Source: Aquatica leii (taxonomy: Eukaryota > Arthropoda > Insecta > Coleoptera > Lampyridae). From it: DNA of 64,000 nucleotides. The translations under genes and the position numbers were made by a program. Positions 9,541 through 22,899 of this stretch are shown here, in pieces. The notes below the pieces were generated by a model that searched no databases, was not told the origin of the DNA, and worked only from the letters and a program-made list of their open reading frames with translations. The stretch is taken from the NCBI GenBank assembly GCA_035610365.1, contig CM069435.1, positions 84,787,389 through 84,851,388 on the forward strand, given 5' to 3'. Position 1 is the stretch's first letter. Each line of letters begins with the position of its first letter.

Positions 9541-12500
9541 AACGAGGAAGGTAATGCTTTTGTTTTATTTTTCTAGTAACTTGAATTATTTAGTACTTAT
9601 CTGGATACTGGATGCAACATGTGGCCATTTGTCGATTGAAGGGTGGTTCATATGATTTGCTTCCTTCACGCGGGATGGTGACTTTCGCTCAAGATGTTAC
9701 TAACATTAATTGTTCGTTAATTGACACGTGCATCCGCCATTGTTAAGGTCAAACCTCTAAGTACACCTACGATACGATTAACAATTACAAACAATAGCAA
9801 AGAGAAATAATTAATTAATAGAAATGGATGACTCTTACCCCTTTGATGAAATTACTCGCCCCTCATGTTATAAAAATAAGCCGAGTCGCAAAAATGACCG
9901 TAACTACGGAGGTCAATCAAAGTAATGATTACGCGAGGTATCACGGTAAAAGACGGCCTTCGAACGAGTTTTGCAGTTCTTAAACGATATCAAATTTTAT
10001 TTTTGAAAACCGATGACCGCCAAATATGTACGCTAATTTGAATGCGTAACAACCGTCTTTGACAGTTTTTGCGCACTTGTCAACATAAACGCGAAATTAT
10101 TTTTTTGTGCTTCCATCCGTTTTGATGTATTTTACTAGCATTACAAGTGTAGTAGAATTTTACAACTAAAAGTTGGCACTAATAATTATTAATTAGTTAA
10201 ACGTCATCTGTCAATCTGACAGATTTATTAACATACATCATTATCTGTGTTATTGTTTCGAATAACGCTAACCAAATTTCTTTAATTATATATAACAAAT
10301 TTGGTTATACCGTACCGAAAAACAGATTCAAATTCTTCTTATGATGATTTGTTAATAAGAACTCTTTTTCTCTGTCCCGCTAGTAGACCTAAACAGTAAA
10401 ACAAAATGCCCAAATCGTCTACTCTTTAGATACGAGTTATATGATTTTTCTCGTAATGTAAAAGAGCGACAACTAACTCAGTTGTTGAGGTGATTGAGTC
10501 TTAAGTTTCGGGGTGCTTAATTACATAAAATGCATTTTAAATAGGCGCTAAAACAATGAGAGACTACAGTGGTAGACACCGTTTAAATCTACCCGATGCT
10601 GTAGTAGAACAAATGACAAGACAGAAGTGGTGACACAGAGTATATTTATTTTATCACAGATAACGGTTTACCTTAGAAGAAAATACATAATTAGATGTAT
10701 ATAGGTTTGATCAAACACTAGTACGTAGGTCGATATCAGAGACAAATTACTAAATAAGCCTTAGACTAAGCAACACGTCGTACACCAAAGTGACCTTGTC
10801 GGCCTAACGCTTACATTCAGAAGAAAAACGAATTTACTTCGTAAATTAAAATACAAAATTACGAATGTTGAAGCTCTAGAGAATCAAAGCGCACCGTATA
10901 ATAACTTGTGACACAACAAAACGATTGTATAATTAATTGTGTTAACAACCTAACATGTACGTTGTTACACTGGATTTTGTGCAATCAAAAAAAAAAAAAA
11001 AATAAGCAACGGCTAACACAGTTTTCCCGGAGAGGAAGTCGCAGGCTTTATGATGCTAAATTATAAATTAAATCTAAAGAAAAGGGCGCCAAGACGATGA
11101 AAGATTAAATTAGGGAAATATCACTTTGACTTTACCCGTAGCTGGAAAAGGACAAATAACACGACAAAAGTAATAACACGGCAGAAGTAATAACACAGAA
11201 TATTTATTAATTTCCTCACAAACGATAGCTCCAAAAAGGACGAATAAGGTACATAAATATAATTACGTAAATTTTCCAAACATACATGAGTCGTACCAAA
11301 TATAAATTGCGCCCTATACTGAGCAACACGTCTTACAGCAAACTGACCTTGTCGGTCTAAACTTTTACAATCTAAGAAGGAATCACTTTATATTCGCAAA
11401 TTTAAAATTGCACAAGTATACCGGGAGTTCATTCTCAAAGTCAAACATAGGAATCTAACATGGTATTGAACCTTTTTGCTAATTGTCGCTCGCCAATTTA
11501 ACTTAGAAAAAATGCAATAGTATCAATAGAAAGAGAAAATTATTAATATTTAAATAATACTACTAACAAGACTAAAACTGCGAATAGTTATTTTAAAACA
11601 CTAACTTAAAGTGTGACAATTTTTAAATAGTATTAGCTTTGATTTTAGAATTTGACAGCAAATGTTTGTTGTACTGGTTGTTTGTCAATAAGAATTTGAC
11701 GTAAAATCACGTATTAAAGTTTATTTACATAATAATTATACTAACTAAGAAATGGTTTTTATAGTAAAAACCTATTATGGCCGCGTTAGTTTCAGAAGAG
11801 TTCGACATTTGTTTGCTTTTAATTTTAATAGTACAATACCATCTGTCAGTACTATTAAAAAAATATGTACAAAAATTTAAAAGATGTGCAAATATTTTGC
11901 AAAATTTGGAACAGAAAAGTAGTATGTATTAATATTTTGAATAAAATAAAATATTCTAAAATAACAACGATATCACAGAAAATCGACAAATTGTTGACCT
12001 ACAGAAGAGCGTGTTTTGGCGATGGTAAATGCGAACCAAACATACAGTTTGTGGCAAATTTCTGTTGGTTTATGCAAGTCGCAAGTATGGAACATATTAA
12101 AAAAACAAATATCATTCTATAAGCCACAATACCATCAAGAGATTTTTGCTGTGGACGAAGAAAGCAGAAATGTTTTTTGCTATGAAATGTAAAAGCGCGC
12201 GAACAATGATCGCCTATTTCTGTCGTCAGCGTGCTTCACCGACCAGTGTACTTTTACTTTAAATAATGAACCAAATGTATAAATTAAATTAAAATTTTCT
12301 TCAATTCCAAATGGGCCGATAATATTATTATTAAAATTAAATATCCCAGCCCAGATATTAATTTTTTTAGAGAAGCACTAGTTTGCTTACTTTACTTAAT
12401 TACTGACAGGCAGTAGGCTTACGTTAGAAATTGCTTCTAAGGTATTGCTTAGCTGAAAACAGGGGATTATTTGAATATTTAATATAACTTATTGTTTCGT

Positions 12501-14040
12501 TACTATTATTTTTTGAATTTTTAATAAAAAACATGTTTATACTTGCTACGTACTACTTGCCGTTTGATTATACAACTAATGTCAATAAACCTAACTAAAA
12601 ATTACATATACCTGTTAATTGCCTATGTTCGGCTTTAAGAGTGGACACTCGGTATAACAAAAACCACTTAAGCCTTAGAGACTCAACGCGCACTGCATAC
12701 GACTTTGTAAAGCACAAAATAATCTTATTATTAATTGTGTTAACTTAACATGCACGTACGGCCAACAATCGACATGACCACCGAAATACAAATCGTAAAA
12801 TTAGAAATTGTAATACTCACAGTTAGGTTTTATCCAGTACGGGATTAGCCAATTCCGTACTTGTGTTACCTAAAACGTAATATTAAATCTAACATAAAAC
12901 GGACATACAGCGTTAACACAAATAAATTTCCTTTTCAAAGCATCCAATCGTTTGAGATAGCAAATGCGCAGCGTTTCTTTTCGAATTAACGTAGCAATTT
13001 ATGTTAACAGCTCCTCTGAAAACAAATCGTAATTTTACAGGTTTCCAACCCCTTGACGGTGTGAATAGTTACGTTGTAGTAACGTGACGTCATGGAAATA
13101 TGCCACCTATTCGTTATCTTCACCGATAAAGGAGACGTGTAGGGGGTACGGAAATCCGTTATAGACAATTAGGAAAGAAATCAAATTAAACCCCCAATAC
13201 AGAAAATCTAATAACTTACCCCGACTAAGATTCCACTAAGTAGCCACGAAATGAATTCGCATATTGACGTAAAATAACCTAATGGTGAAAGCCTCGTTAG
13301 GTGTAGATATACCACTAAGTCCGTCTTATACAAAACGTGAATGGGAAATAAATTCGTTTGACAGCCGGCTGCAAAAGGTGGGGCGTCTCGAGGGCAAATT
13401 TTATACTTGAAAAATGATCTACCAACTTTTTAACATAACAACGTAAAGTCGTTCTTACAATCGACTGACCACCAAAATACTAAAAATTAAACCGGCCGGA
13501 GTACGATACTTACAATTAGTTTTTCTCAAAGAATGCAACTAGCTAGCGATACCTTTCCAGCATTTGATACTTAATTAAAATCTAATAAAGACATACGGTG
13601 TTATCACAAGTAAAACCCATTTAATTCATAGATTCACTGAAAATAAAGAAATGAGCAGGGTTTACCTCAAATTAATTTCGTAATTTCGGTAAAAATTTTT
13701 CCAATTACAACATCTGCTCATTATTGCCACAGACAAAGAACACGTGTGGAGGTATGAAAACCCGTTACAGACAATTATGGAAGAATTAAATTAAGTCAAA
13801 AACATAAGAAACCCCAAATACAAACTTCCAAACAAATCGCAACTATATTTGATTCCACACTCGAATGGAAGCTAAAACGCTATATGATGTCCACGTTATT
13901 CAAACTTTACCGGAAGAATAAATCGTGTTTAAAATTTGAGATTTTATCTTTACCGATGCGACGAAAAGTGGGCGTTACAAGAATAAATCTTATGCAGAGG
14001 ACAAACATCACACTAAAACACTTTTAACATAAGTTTATAA
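9541..14040. repeat. Region of degenerate, partly tandem repeat units
   Basis: Several divergent direct repeats recur. (i) 10560-10820 and 11085-11380 share GAGCAACACG/AAGCAACACG, TGACCTTGTCGG and ATTCAGAAG/AATCTAAGAAG in the same order. (ii) 12690-13230 and 13430-13830 share GACCACC-AAATAC, AGACATAC..GTTA.CACAA, GAGACGTG.AGGGGGTA-like and CCCGTTACAGACAATTA words at about 600-690 bp spacing. (iii) 10445-10600 matches the LTR-like repeats at 1615 and 22496. Coding cannot be read. This looks like nested solo LTRs or an old satellite-like array. An 85-codon open frame at 11865-12122 has no recognisable content. Confidence 0.45.
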
Positions 14041-15180
14041 ATAAAAATTTCTTTATACAACAAAAACATATATATTGAAACGCCTTTACACAAGTCTTTA
14101 GTTATTGAATGATAAAAAAAAGTTTTTTCAATATTTTTTAGTTCAATTTTAATGGCGCCATCTCAAGCTCGAAAAGTTACAGATTACTATAGTATCACTG
14201 AAAACGAATATTTTGAGAAATTGGCATTATGTGACATGATGCAACAATAATTTATGAATTTAGAAATAAATTTGTCGACCAAAAAGTTTGATATTTTTTT
14301 GTGCGTTAACCACTTTAAATCGCTCAATTATTAAAGCACTTCGCTGCGCGCCAGTATATTGTCACTATTAAAAATACATTTGATAGTTCCAAAAACAACA
14401 AAAACCGGTTAACCGGTCCATCTAAAGAAATTGCATGGAATTTGTTATTGGACCTTGATACCTAAATAGTAGTTTTTGATCATCGACTGTGCCAAGATTC
14501 AAGATTTTTCTAATCTCGGACATGTCCAAATTCGTCAATAAAACTTTCTTTGTTCTTGGTTCAAGACACATGCTATTATTTTAACATATTTTTAGTGCTA
14601 GTCTAAAAATATGTATACAATCTGATAAATTGAAATAGTTGATTCATTAAATTTACGAAAACAATTTCAAGATGACTACCAAAGTTTACTGCTTTAGTAG
14701 CGAAATAGTTAGTGCAATTAAAAAAAAACGTTATACTACCTACATGTTATTTATGCATTCTTTCAATTCTGGTATAAATAAACATTTATCCTCTCTCTCT
14801 CTTTTGAATCTTTTACAATTTGTATTTTTAATTTAATTACACTATTATATTCTTAAAAGGAAAAAAATATAAAAAAACGACCGTTTCTCGCGAAAAAATG
14901 ATTTCATTTCCCCTATCTATGATATAAAGAACGTGAATTTCAAACTCAAACTGTTACCTCTAGAAAAACCCTGCATAAACTTGTAGGTTTCTAAGAGAAA
15001 TGTCTTTACCTGTCTGTGTCATTCAAGTTTACTACTAAATTGTTTGCATCTTGTTCTTTAATATTATTTAAAAAGTAAAATAGTTGACCTTTACATACTG
15101 TTACAAAAGTCTAAAACTGTTAATCCTCCAATTTAACAATCTGTTTTATTGAAACTTTATGCACAGAATGTCTCATTGTC
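14041..15180. other. Intronic AT-rich sequence, nothing recognised
   Basis: Only low-complexity items stand out: a palindromic AACCGGTTAACCGGT near 14403-14417 and a CT microsatellite near 14791-14803. Confidence 0.4.
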
Positions 15181-17716
15181 ATGGAAGAAAGCGCCTCTGG
15201 GTACCAATATAAAAAAAGAAAATTGGAAAAAGGGACAGAACTGCAAAAACAAGGGGGGGCTTTAGATTCGTTTTTAATAAGAAATAGCCAATGCCGAAGT
15301 TCTGAAACTCTTGATAACTCCGAAGCAGAAGTAACCCAATAGGTACCTTTGTCGGAAACATTTGATTCTTCAGTTGCTTACACATCAGCATCAATAACAC
15401 AAACCAATGGCAGTCTCTTCTCAACGGTTTCTAGTTCGAGATCCTTCAAAACCTGCCAAAATTTTATCTTCCGATCCAGCTACTTGACCTCAAAGTTTGT
15501 GAGATCAGGAAAGAATATTTCTCGCAAAAGCAGGTCCACCAGGCAATTATGATTTCCTGTGTGACGATTCAGAACGCAGGTTTACTTAAAAAAACTATAA
15601 ACGAAGTTTCAATAACGGTGAATTAGTTTTAAGAAAATTGACTTGTATATTCCGAAACAAAAAATGTAATTTTTTGTTTTTGTTGCAAAATTTTTAACGT
15701 GGGCGCATCTAATCTATCTAAAGGTGATTGCAATAAATGAAAACACGTTGGTGACGCTTTAAAATCACACGAAACTTTCAAAAACCATTTAAAAAGTAAA
15801 AAATCATGGTTTAAGCTAGTCAGAGGCTGAAATTATCTCAAATCATAGATAGAAAGGCTCAAAGGCTCACATATTCCGAAATAAATCATTGGAATTCAGT
15901 TTTAATGAGTATTTTGTCTGTTATCAAAATGTTGGGAGAAAGTTGCTTAGCGTTCCAGAGTAAATCAGATAAATTATGTAAATATAATAATGGATTTTTT
16001 TTTAAACTCATTCAACTCTGCGGAATTCGATCCTATTATGGAAGAACATGTGCGCAGAATTTTAAAAAAAAAGGAAAGTTCAGCGACTTACCTAAGCAAA
16101 ACTATTCAGAACGAGTTAACTAGTTTAATAGCCAAAAAAATTAAATGCCATATTATTGAAGATTCTAAAAAGTCGAAATATTCTATTATTTAAAACTGCA
16201 CTCCCGAAGAATTGAAAGAATTGAAGAAATGACCATGATAATTAGATAAGTTTTAATCAATTACAACTCAAAAACAGAGGTTATAATCAAGGAAAGTTTT
16301 CTAGAATTTGTTCCAATTGAGAAATCTACATGCTTGAAATTAAATGAAGTTCTCTTGACAGAACTAGATAAATTGGTAATGCCTTTACAGAACATGAGAG
16401 GACAGGGGTATGATAATGGGTCTAATATGAAAGGTTTCGTGCTGGTGTTCAAGCTAGGGCAAGAAATTTAAATCCTCTTGCTTTTTATGTCCCGTGTAGC
16501 AGTCATTCTTTAAATCTTGTAGTGAATGATATAGCAAAACCTTGATTAGAAGTAGGAAACTTTTTTAATACGGTTCAGAAGATTTACGTATTCTTTGCGA
16601 TGGTCTATCCTGTTGAAACCTACAGATGGCTTAACATTAAAACCTCTAAGTGATACAAGATGGGAAAGTCGAATAGATGCAATTAAGTTATTAAGATATC
16701 AAATAGGTAATGTTTATGATGCGTTGTTGAGTATATATGAAGATCCCAATATGGATGTTTGTGCGCAAGATAAAATATCTGGTTTATCGAATCATATTAA
16801 ACAATTTAAATTTTTATGCTCGATCGTCATTTGGTATAACATTTTGAACCGAATTAATCCTGTTAGTAAATTAATGCAGAGTAATGACTTCGATTTAGGT
16901 TCTGTGATGTATTTATTAAAAGCCACGAACGATTTTTTCCAAAATTCTCGTTCAAATGAATTTTTTACGTAAGTGCTTGTAGATGCCAAAGAAGTTAACA
17001 TTGAAGCAAGTTTTAGTACTGCACCTAGACATCGAGTAAGATCTAAAAAGAGAAATTTTAAATATAAAAATCGAGATGAAGATCCCAGAGAAAAATATAA
17101 GATTGACTTTTTTTCATGTCATAGACACTGAGATAAACTTACGCGATCTTAGATTTACTCAAATCAGTCAGCACAGTAACCATTTTGCGTTTCTCTATGA
17201 TATCTACGGGTTACGAGTTATTTGCAAAGAAGAATTAATAGCTCACTGCAAGGAAGAAGTTGTCTTAACTGATCAAGAATCATCGTATATTAATGGACTA
17301 AATCTTGTAGACGAATTATCAGTTGTCTGCGCCCTTCTTTCTCAAAAACAAATTCTCCAAGAAGAAAATTTATCATTAAACTGAATTTTGAACACATATA
17401 AATATTACCCTGAGAATATTGTTAACTTACCAGTAACAGTTGCCAGTGGGGAGAGAAGCTTCTCAAAATTAAAACTAATAAAAACTTATTTAAGGTTTAC
17501 AATCACAATTTTATTTAAAGTTGTTATAAAGTATGAAAAAACCAAAAATGAAAGCCTATTTTTCAAAAGTATTACAATTTAACACAAATGCGTAATGTCA
17601 ATTTACGATGATTTGACTTTGAATTTAAAACAATTTTTGCCTTGGCGCGGCGCCTTTCCAAGGGCAGCAAATATTTATTTTGCCCAGAGCGGCATAAAAG
17701 CTAGATCGGCCCTTGA
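15181..17716 (+). pseudogene. Dead hAT-type transposon (ZMYM1-like/DUF4371 transposase)
   Basis: An ATG at 15181 begins MEESASGYQYKKRKLEKG, the basic N-terminus typical of ZMYM1-like hAT proteins. Then come pieces of the zinc-finger region (about 15450-15590), KSDKLCKYNNG/NFLKLIQL-like text (15940-16020), EFDPIMEEHVRRILKKK (about 16020-16075), GYDNGSNMKGF (about 16408-16440), PCSSHSLNLVVNDIAK (about 16492-16540), LTLKPLSDTRWESRIDAIK (about 16630-16690), and finally the hATC dimerisation motif VTVASGERSFSKLKLIKTYL (about 17430-17495). Stops and frameshifts break it at least six times. The probable 3' end is the GC-richer stretch near 17640-17716. The family uses an RNase H-like transposase and 8-bp targets; termini were not matched here. 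Confidence 0.85.
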
Positions 17717-17989
17717 TAGTCTTAAACCGTTTCTACTTGCTAGCCTAACTACAATGTTGCATTAAAATCCTTGCAGCGTTTCACTAACTTTTGATTACGG
17801 TCTTGAATGGTGTACATATGTACTACCTGCAAATAAGAAACGTTGTAACGCATCTCAAAGCAAATTATCAAATGCCTATTAGTTTTTTTTGTAAAATCTT
17901 GGAAATTACTTGAAGAATGTTTAAGGCGTCTAACAACAACACACACACATATGGCTGATTAGAAACATCGCAGAGATAGATAGCTATCA

Positions 17990-19950
17990 CTACGATACAA
18001 GCAAACAATCAAAAATTAAGCAAACTAAGAAACTCGAGCGATTACATCCTTTACAGCCTAAGAAAACGTTAGACGACCACAAAGTAATTGTCAACCTAAC
18101 AGACACGGTTTTGGATGCACAGACCACATCCTTGTTAAAGAAAGGTTTTAACTACGCCGTTACACCTAAGATAATTCCGATAGAAGATATAGTATGTGGA
18201 GTAGAAGCTGCAATACGCACTCTACCTAAGAAGATCTCTGAAACTATTTGACAAGATGTTTGCAACATTGTAAGAAAAGCAAAACCGCCACGCTCTAATA
18301 TTAACAGACATGAGAGAGAAGCAGCTAAGCGATTACGTAAGAATAAGGACATTTTAGTATTGAGAGCAGATAAAGGAAACGCTACAGTCGTTATGAACAT
18401 ACAAGATTACAACAACAAAATGACTTACTCTCAGACGACTGCTACATACATCTACAGAGAAACCCTTTAAACTCTTTATGCACTAAGGTAAACTCCGCCA
18501 TTAAAAACTCCACTACTATAGATATTAACAAGAAACAAACTTTGATTGTCAAAAATACGGTTATGCCACGAATCTAGGGTCTTCCCAAGATACACAAAGA
18601 AGGAGTCCCCCTTCGACCGATAGTGAGCACCACCAATTCACCAACCCAATCGTTAGCACGTTATCTAGCTGCAAAAGTCTTGCCGTTGACAGGAAATACA
18701 GAAACTCACAAAGATTCTACAGACTTTGTAGAAAAAATTTAGAACTTGCGTATAACAAAAGAAGATATCCTAGTTAGCTTTGACGTGGTATCTATTTTTA
18801 CTAAAGTCCCGGTCGACAAAGTGTTGTTTTTGCTCAAGGAGAGAATTATTGAAGAAGAAGTTCTGCTCATCGAAATCTGCCTTAAAAACATTTATTTCAG
18901 TTATGACGACAACTTGTTTAAACAAGTAGAAAGAGCGGCCATGAGTTCACCGCTCTCTTCAGTTATAGCCAATATTGACATGAAATATTTTGAAACTGAA
19001 ATTATGAAAAATGTTGAGTTAAAACCAAAAACTTGGTTCACTGTTGGAGTCCATACAACAAAATGGATACGGGTTCAAAGAGATCCAAAACGCATGGAAA
19101 ATAGCAATAAATCCAAAAATCAAAGAAGAGTTATTATCTCCTACTAGCACCGCTTATTTACCATACTGTATGGGTGTGACAGACAAAATAAGCAGAATGC
19201 TAAAGAAACATAATATTAAAACTGTCTTTACGACTAAGGATACCCTGAACACTTAGTTTACATCTGCTAAAGACAAACAAGGGGCTCTAAAACATGCCGG
19301 AGTTTACAAAATTCCTTGTTCCTGTAGATCAAATTATATATAGGACAGACGGGACGCTCTATTGAAGTTAGAGTAAAAGAACATGTGGCTGACTGCAAAC
19401 ACCGCAGAGTTACTAAATCAGCAGTGGCAAAACACGTGTGGAACCAAGGACACAAGCTAAACTTTGACCAAACTAAAGTGTTGGCTAGAACTCCTTTCTA
19501 CTTTCCCAGACTAATCCGCAAAGCTGTAGAAATAGAAAAACATCCATGTAATATGAACCGAGCAGACGGTTTAAGACTCAACAAATCTTGGCTACCAGTA
19601 TTATATACTCTAGGACAAAGATCAACCTTCTTGGAAAGAACACAAACACTTACTCCGAGTAATAACAAAGTCAGTGAAGCGGTAACGGAAAGATAAGTTC
19701 CGTTAATCACGTTAATCGCTATTGGTATAAATATCGTCACTTACACTTTTTCCTTCAGTGACATTTACCACTCTGAAGATGCAAGTTGCAATGTCTTGCA
19801 AAACGTCAGTTTGTTTGGGTTCACGAACGACAATACGGTAAAAGCCAAATTCTACTTCTTGTTTTGGCTTTCAAAGAGAGACTAGGACCAAGCCTAAATC
19901 TGGGTGTTTAAATACGACACGGTCTAAGCCGAAAGTCGCTTATAATCATA
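17990..19950 (+). pseudogene. Penelope-like element, degenerate, with RT and GIY-YIG remnants
   Basis: The + strand holds PLE blocks in order. N-terminal region about 18060-18400: LLKKGFNYAVTP, then LRADKGNATVVMN. RT region: GLPKIHKEGVPLRPIVSTTN (about 18573-18630), SFDVVSIFTKVPVDKV (18778-18825, motif A) and AAMSSPLSSVIANIDMKYFE (18937-18995, motif B). The segment that should hold the YxDD box is missing just after 19030, where the frame jumps to linker sequence. The linker gives LPYCMGVTDKISRMLKKHNI (19158-19218). GIY-YIG: GVYKIPCSC (19301-19327), then a one-base frameshift before GQTGRS, then ANCKHRRVTKSAVAKH-like text to a stop at 19694-19696. It cannot be active. It is a different PLE lineage from the 8.3-kb copy. 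Confidence 0.88.
19773..19807 (+). ncRNA. Degenerate hammerhead-like motif of the second PLE
   Basis: CTGAAGA (19773-19779), stem TGCAAG (19780-19785) paired with CTTGCA (19795-19800), then AAACGTC. Compared with CUGAUGA..GAAAC, both core blocks carry a substitution. It lies about 80 bp past the PLE stop codon, the expected place. Confidence 0.45.
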
Positions 19951-21980
19951 AACATAACAACCGCAAAAGCTTAAGATTTTATAACAACACAAAAGCACTG
20001 TTATTTTATTCATTTTGGACCATTCATTGATCCTTCCGTAAAATATCGATGCTTCAATTTTGACATATTAAGAGCAAGATATTAATTCAAAAGAATATAA
20101 GCCCCTTGATTATATCAAATAATTCTACATTTGATTAGACATATTTTTTTTTCAATCTTCGTAGCTAATTTTTTGATTGCATATTTTGATTTGCAACATT
20201 ATTTCTTTGTGGTTCCTTATTTGACTTAGCTTGCGTCCCACTATAAAATAGTTTGTACAATCTCAAATCACAAAAACATTGGCAAATACTTTTATAAAAC
20301 GTATACAGAAATAAAATAGATAATCAAAGTTATTTTAGTAAAAAAATTTAACTATAGTGACAACTTACTGTGTAAATAGCTTCAACGAAAATGTTTTCTT
20401 TGATGTAAAACAAACGTAATCGTAGTTAGTTTTTGTTATTAGAAGACGAACACCTTGTTTACTTACAATTTAATAAATATACGAAAGAAAAAAATATAAT
20501 TATTGTAATAACGTTTTTACATTAAAATTTTTAATGCAATTAAAGCGAGAACTTTTAACTGCTGAATAAAAAACACACATCAATATAGGTTACACGACAG
20601 AAAGAAAGCACAATAAAAGCTAAAAAGGCTTATCAATTATCGAGAAAGACTATCGTGCAGTGTGCTTTAAATTATGTACACGCACCAAACACTTATTATG
20701 TCGAAGAAAAACTACCTCAATACATTTTCAAGTGAGCAATACTAGAAAACGTGCTAACGATCGGTATCGCCTTCGAGATTTATTTTTAAACAGCCGGGTA
20801 TTTTTTATAATTTTAACAAAAATCGTTTTACAACAACACTTTTAAATGTAGATTTTTTAAATTGGATTTTAAAACCATATAAGATTTCTTTAACAATAGG
20901 TGTTCGTGTAAGAAAAGAATTGATTTATCAACTAATGGCGCAATAGTGTGCTGGTCGCCCATAAAAATGCAATTTTATACACCACAGCTTACTGTACATG
21001 TAAAAATAAAAACATTCTTTCAGATAATTTTTTTATGTTAAAAAAATTAATCACAACATATCCTTGAGTATTTTATTGTAATTTGCATATTTTTCGCGAT
21101 AAACGTAATCAAACAAATAGCTTGGTGTTTTTGTACACAAACGGTTAATCAAAATGATCGATTTCATGCTAAAATTTTTCAAGTACACTGTGTTGTAAGT
21201 GCTTTTTTATCGACAGTCTCGTGTAGTGCATAAGTTATTGGGTATAGAGTAGCGACTACGCCTGAAATTTCATTATTGATGGAGATTGGAAAATTCACTG
21301 TTTGATCGAAACATTAAATTATCGAATAAAATCATTTTGTTTTGTAATGAGTTTATTCAAATAAATAACATTTCACTCAAAAATTTGAAAAATCACTCAT
21401 AGTAAACCAAATCTTCCAACACAAAAAATAATTAAGACAAAATGGTAATAATTAAATTCTAAAAATGTAAACTAGCATAGAGCAATAAAATACCGAAAGT
21501 TGGCTTCAACATTTACTTTATTGTCCAATATTTTTATAACTAATTGAAGTTTATATCCAACTTTCTTACGTATGTTTCTGCTATGTTTGACGATTTCTAT
21601 CCACCAAGCTTTGCCTCGTACATTTTCCGTTAGTGGCGAATGTAGAAGAGAATATTTCCGAAGTAATTCAAACAAATCCATATTTCGACTAGAAATAGTA
21701 ATAACCCCACATCAGATTTAAATAAAATTGTATCTTCATCATTAAGAAGATTCTGTCCTCTGTTCCGCTTAGGAATTTTTCTATTTCGAGTTTTGAAAAA
21801 CACAGAAGTTTTTAGATTAGATATAATTTAAATGTGCTCATTGTCGATTCTGTAGTTACCAAGAATGTTGACTTAATGTGCAAAATTTTATTTCTTTTGT
21901 TTCTAGAAAACTCAAATTTTCAATAGATTAAACGAGGACGTTATTAAAATTCATCATTCACCAGTAGCACTACAACCCTT
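19951..21980. other. Intronic AT-rich sequence, no supported gene
   Basis: A 69-codon ATG-started frame on the minus strand (21472-21681) has no recognisable domain and no partner exon. Nothing else stands out. Confidence 0.35.
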
Positions 21981-21984
21981 GGTG

Positions 21985-22500
21985 GGTTTTGACTTGTTCA
22001 AGTATCATCCGCCATTGATCCATATTGTATTACAATTTATTACGCCTATGGTTTGAGGATCATTTTCTATTATGTCGAACCATCTGAGTTTAAGCCTTCC
22101 CGCACTTTTTTTCCTTTCAGCTTTGTTAGTAATATCTGTTTTACTGAGTTTCTTCTAATTATGTGTCCAACCCCTCTAAGTCGCCTAATTTTTATGGTTT
22201 AGATTATGTGCGATTTGTTGTATAACTCGTATAGTTCGTGGTTATATCTTTTTCTTCATATTTGGTTTGTATTTGTTTCGCATTATACAAATATTCTTTG
22301 CAAGGTATGCTCTAATTCGGTTGGAGTCCATGTCTCTGAGGCATCCGTTAAAACAGGGTTTTATATAGGATGATTTTAGACTTTCTTATTATACGTATAT
22401 TTGTTTTCTCTGAGTCCACAGAAGCATTTGTTTGCTAATAAAATAATTTTTTTGACTTCTTCGTTCTTCCTTTCATTGTTTACTTGTGAGCCTGTTACGA
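21985..22500 (-). mobile_element. LINE fragment, antisense (3'/C-terminal part)
   Basis: The + strand reads like the complement of a common insect LINE C-terminal region: GGTGGGTTTTGACTTG, CATTTTCTATTATGTCGAAC, ATTATGTGTCCAACCC and TTGGAGTCCATGTCTC in that order. 22350-22495 is repeated at 28105-28255. Heavily decayed; clade not assigned. Confidence 0.5.
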
Positions 22501-22840
22501 GAATTTTCTCGCAACTTAAAGGCAAGCGACTAAATCAGTTTTAACAGCAAGCGGATCACAGGTCTCGGTGTGCCAATCCTACACTAAATTAAAAAAGCGC
22601 AAAAACAAGTAAATATCACCCAATACAGACCTTGTTCGAATCTGTCGATCACTTTTAGGAACAAATTGCCAAACACAACTTTTAACGATATATTTATTTC
22701 ACACAAGAGAGAATAGTCATTAAGATCAACAGATAGAAAGGTAGAGCAATAACAATAAATTATAGATTTGTCCAATATAATAATATCACAACTATAATAT
22801 CGATGAAGGCCCTTACGTTTGGGCAACCCACCGTACAACT
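22496..22840 (+). repeat. LTR-like repeat beginning TGTTACGAG
   Basis: TGTTACGAGAATTTTCTCGC begins near 22495, followed by AAGCGACTAAATCAG and CGGTGTGCCAATCC. The same block order is seen at 1615-1780 and 10445-10560. It cuts off the similarity between the LINE pieces at 22350 and 28105, consistent with an insertion into that LINE. Probably a solo LTR. Confidence 0.5.
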
Positions 22841-22899
22841 AATTATACGCCCTAAAAATATCATTGGTGGATGATATAAATACGACAGTCCAACATACA

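Noticed and set aside
10987..11002. Poly(A) run as a retroposed gene tail
   Set aside because: No gene-like sequence precedes it.
11865..12122. 85-codon frame with cysteines
   Set aside because: No recognisable domain, no neighbours and length expected by chance in AT-rich sequence.
21472..21681. 69-codon ATG-started minus-strand frame
   Set aside because: No family recognised and no supporting exon; kept only as a note in the gap entry.
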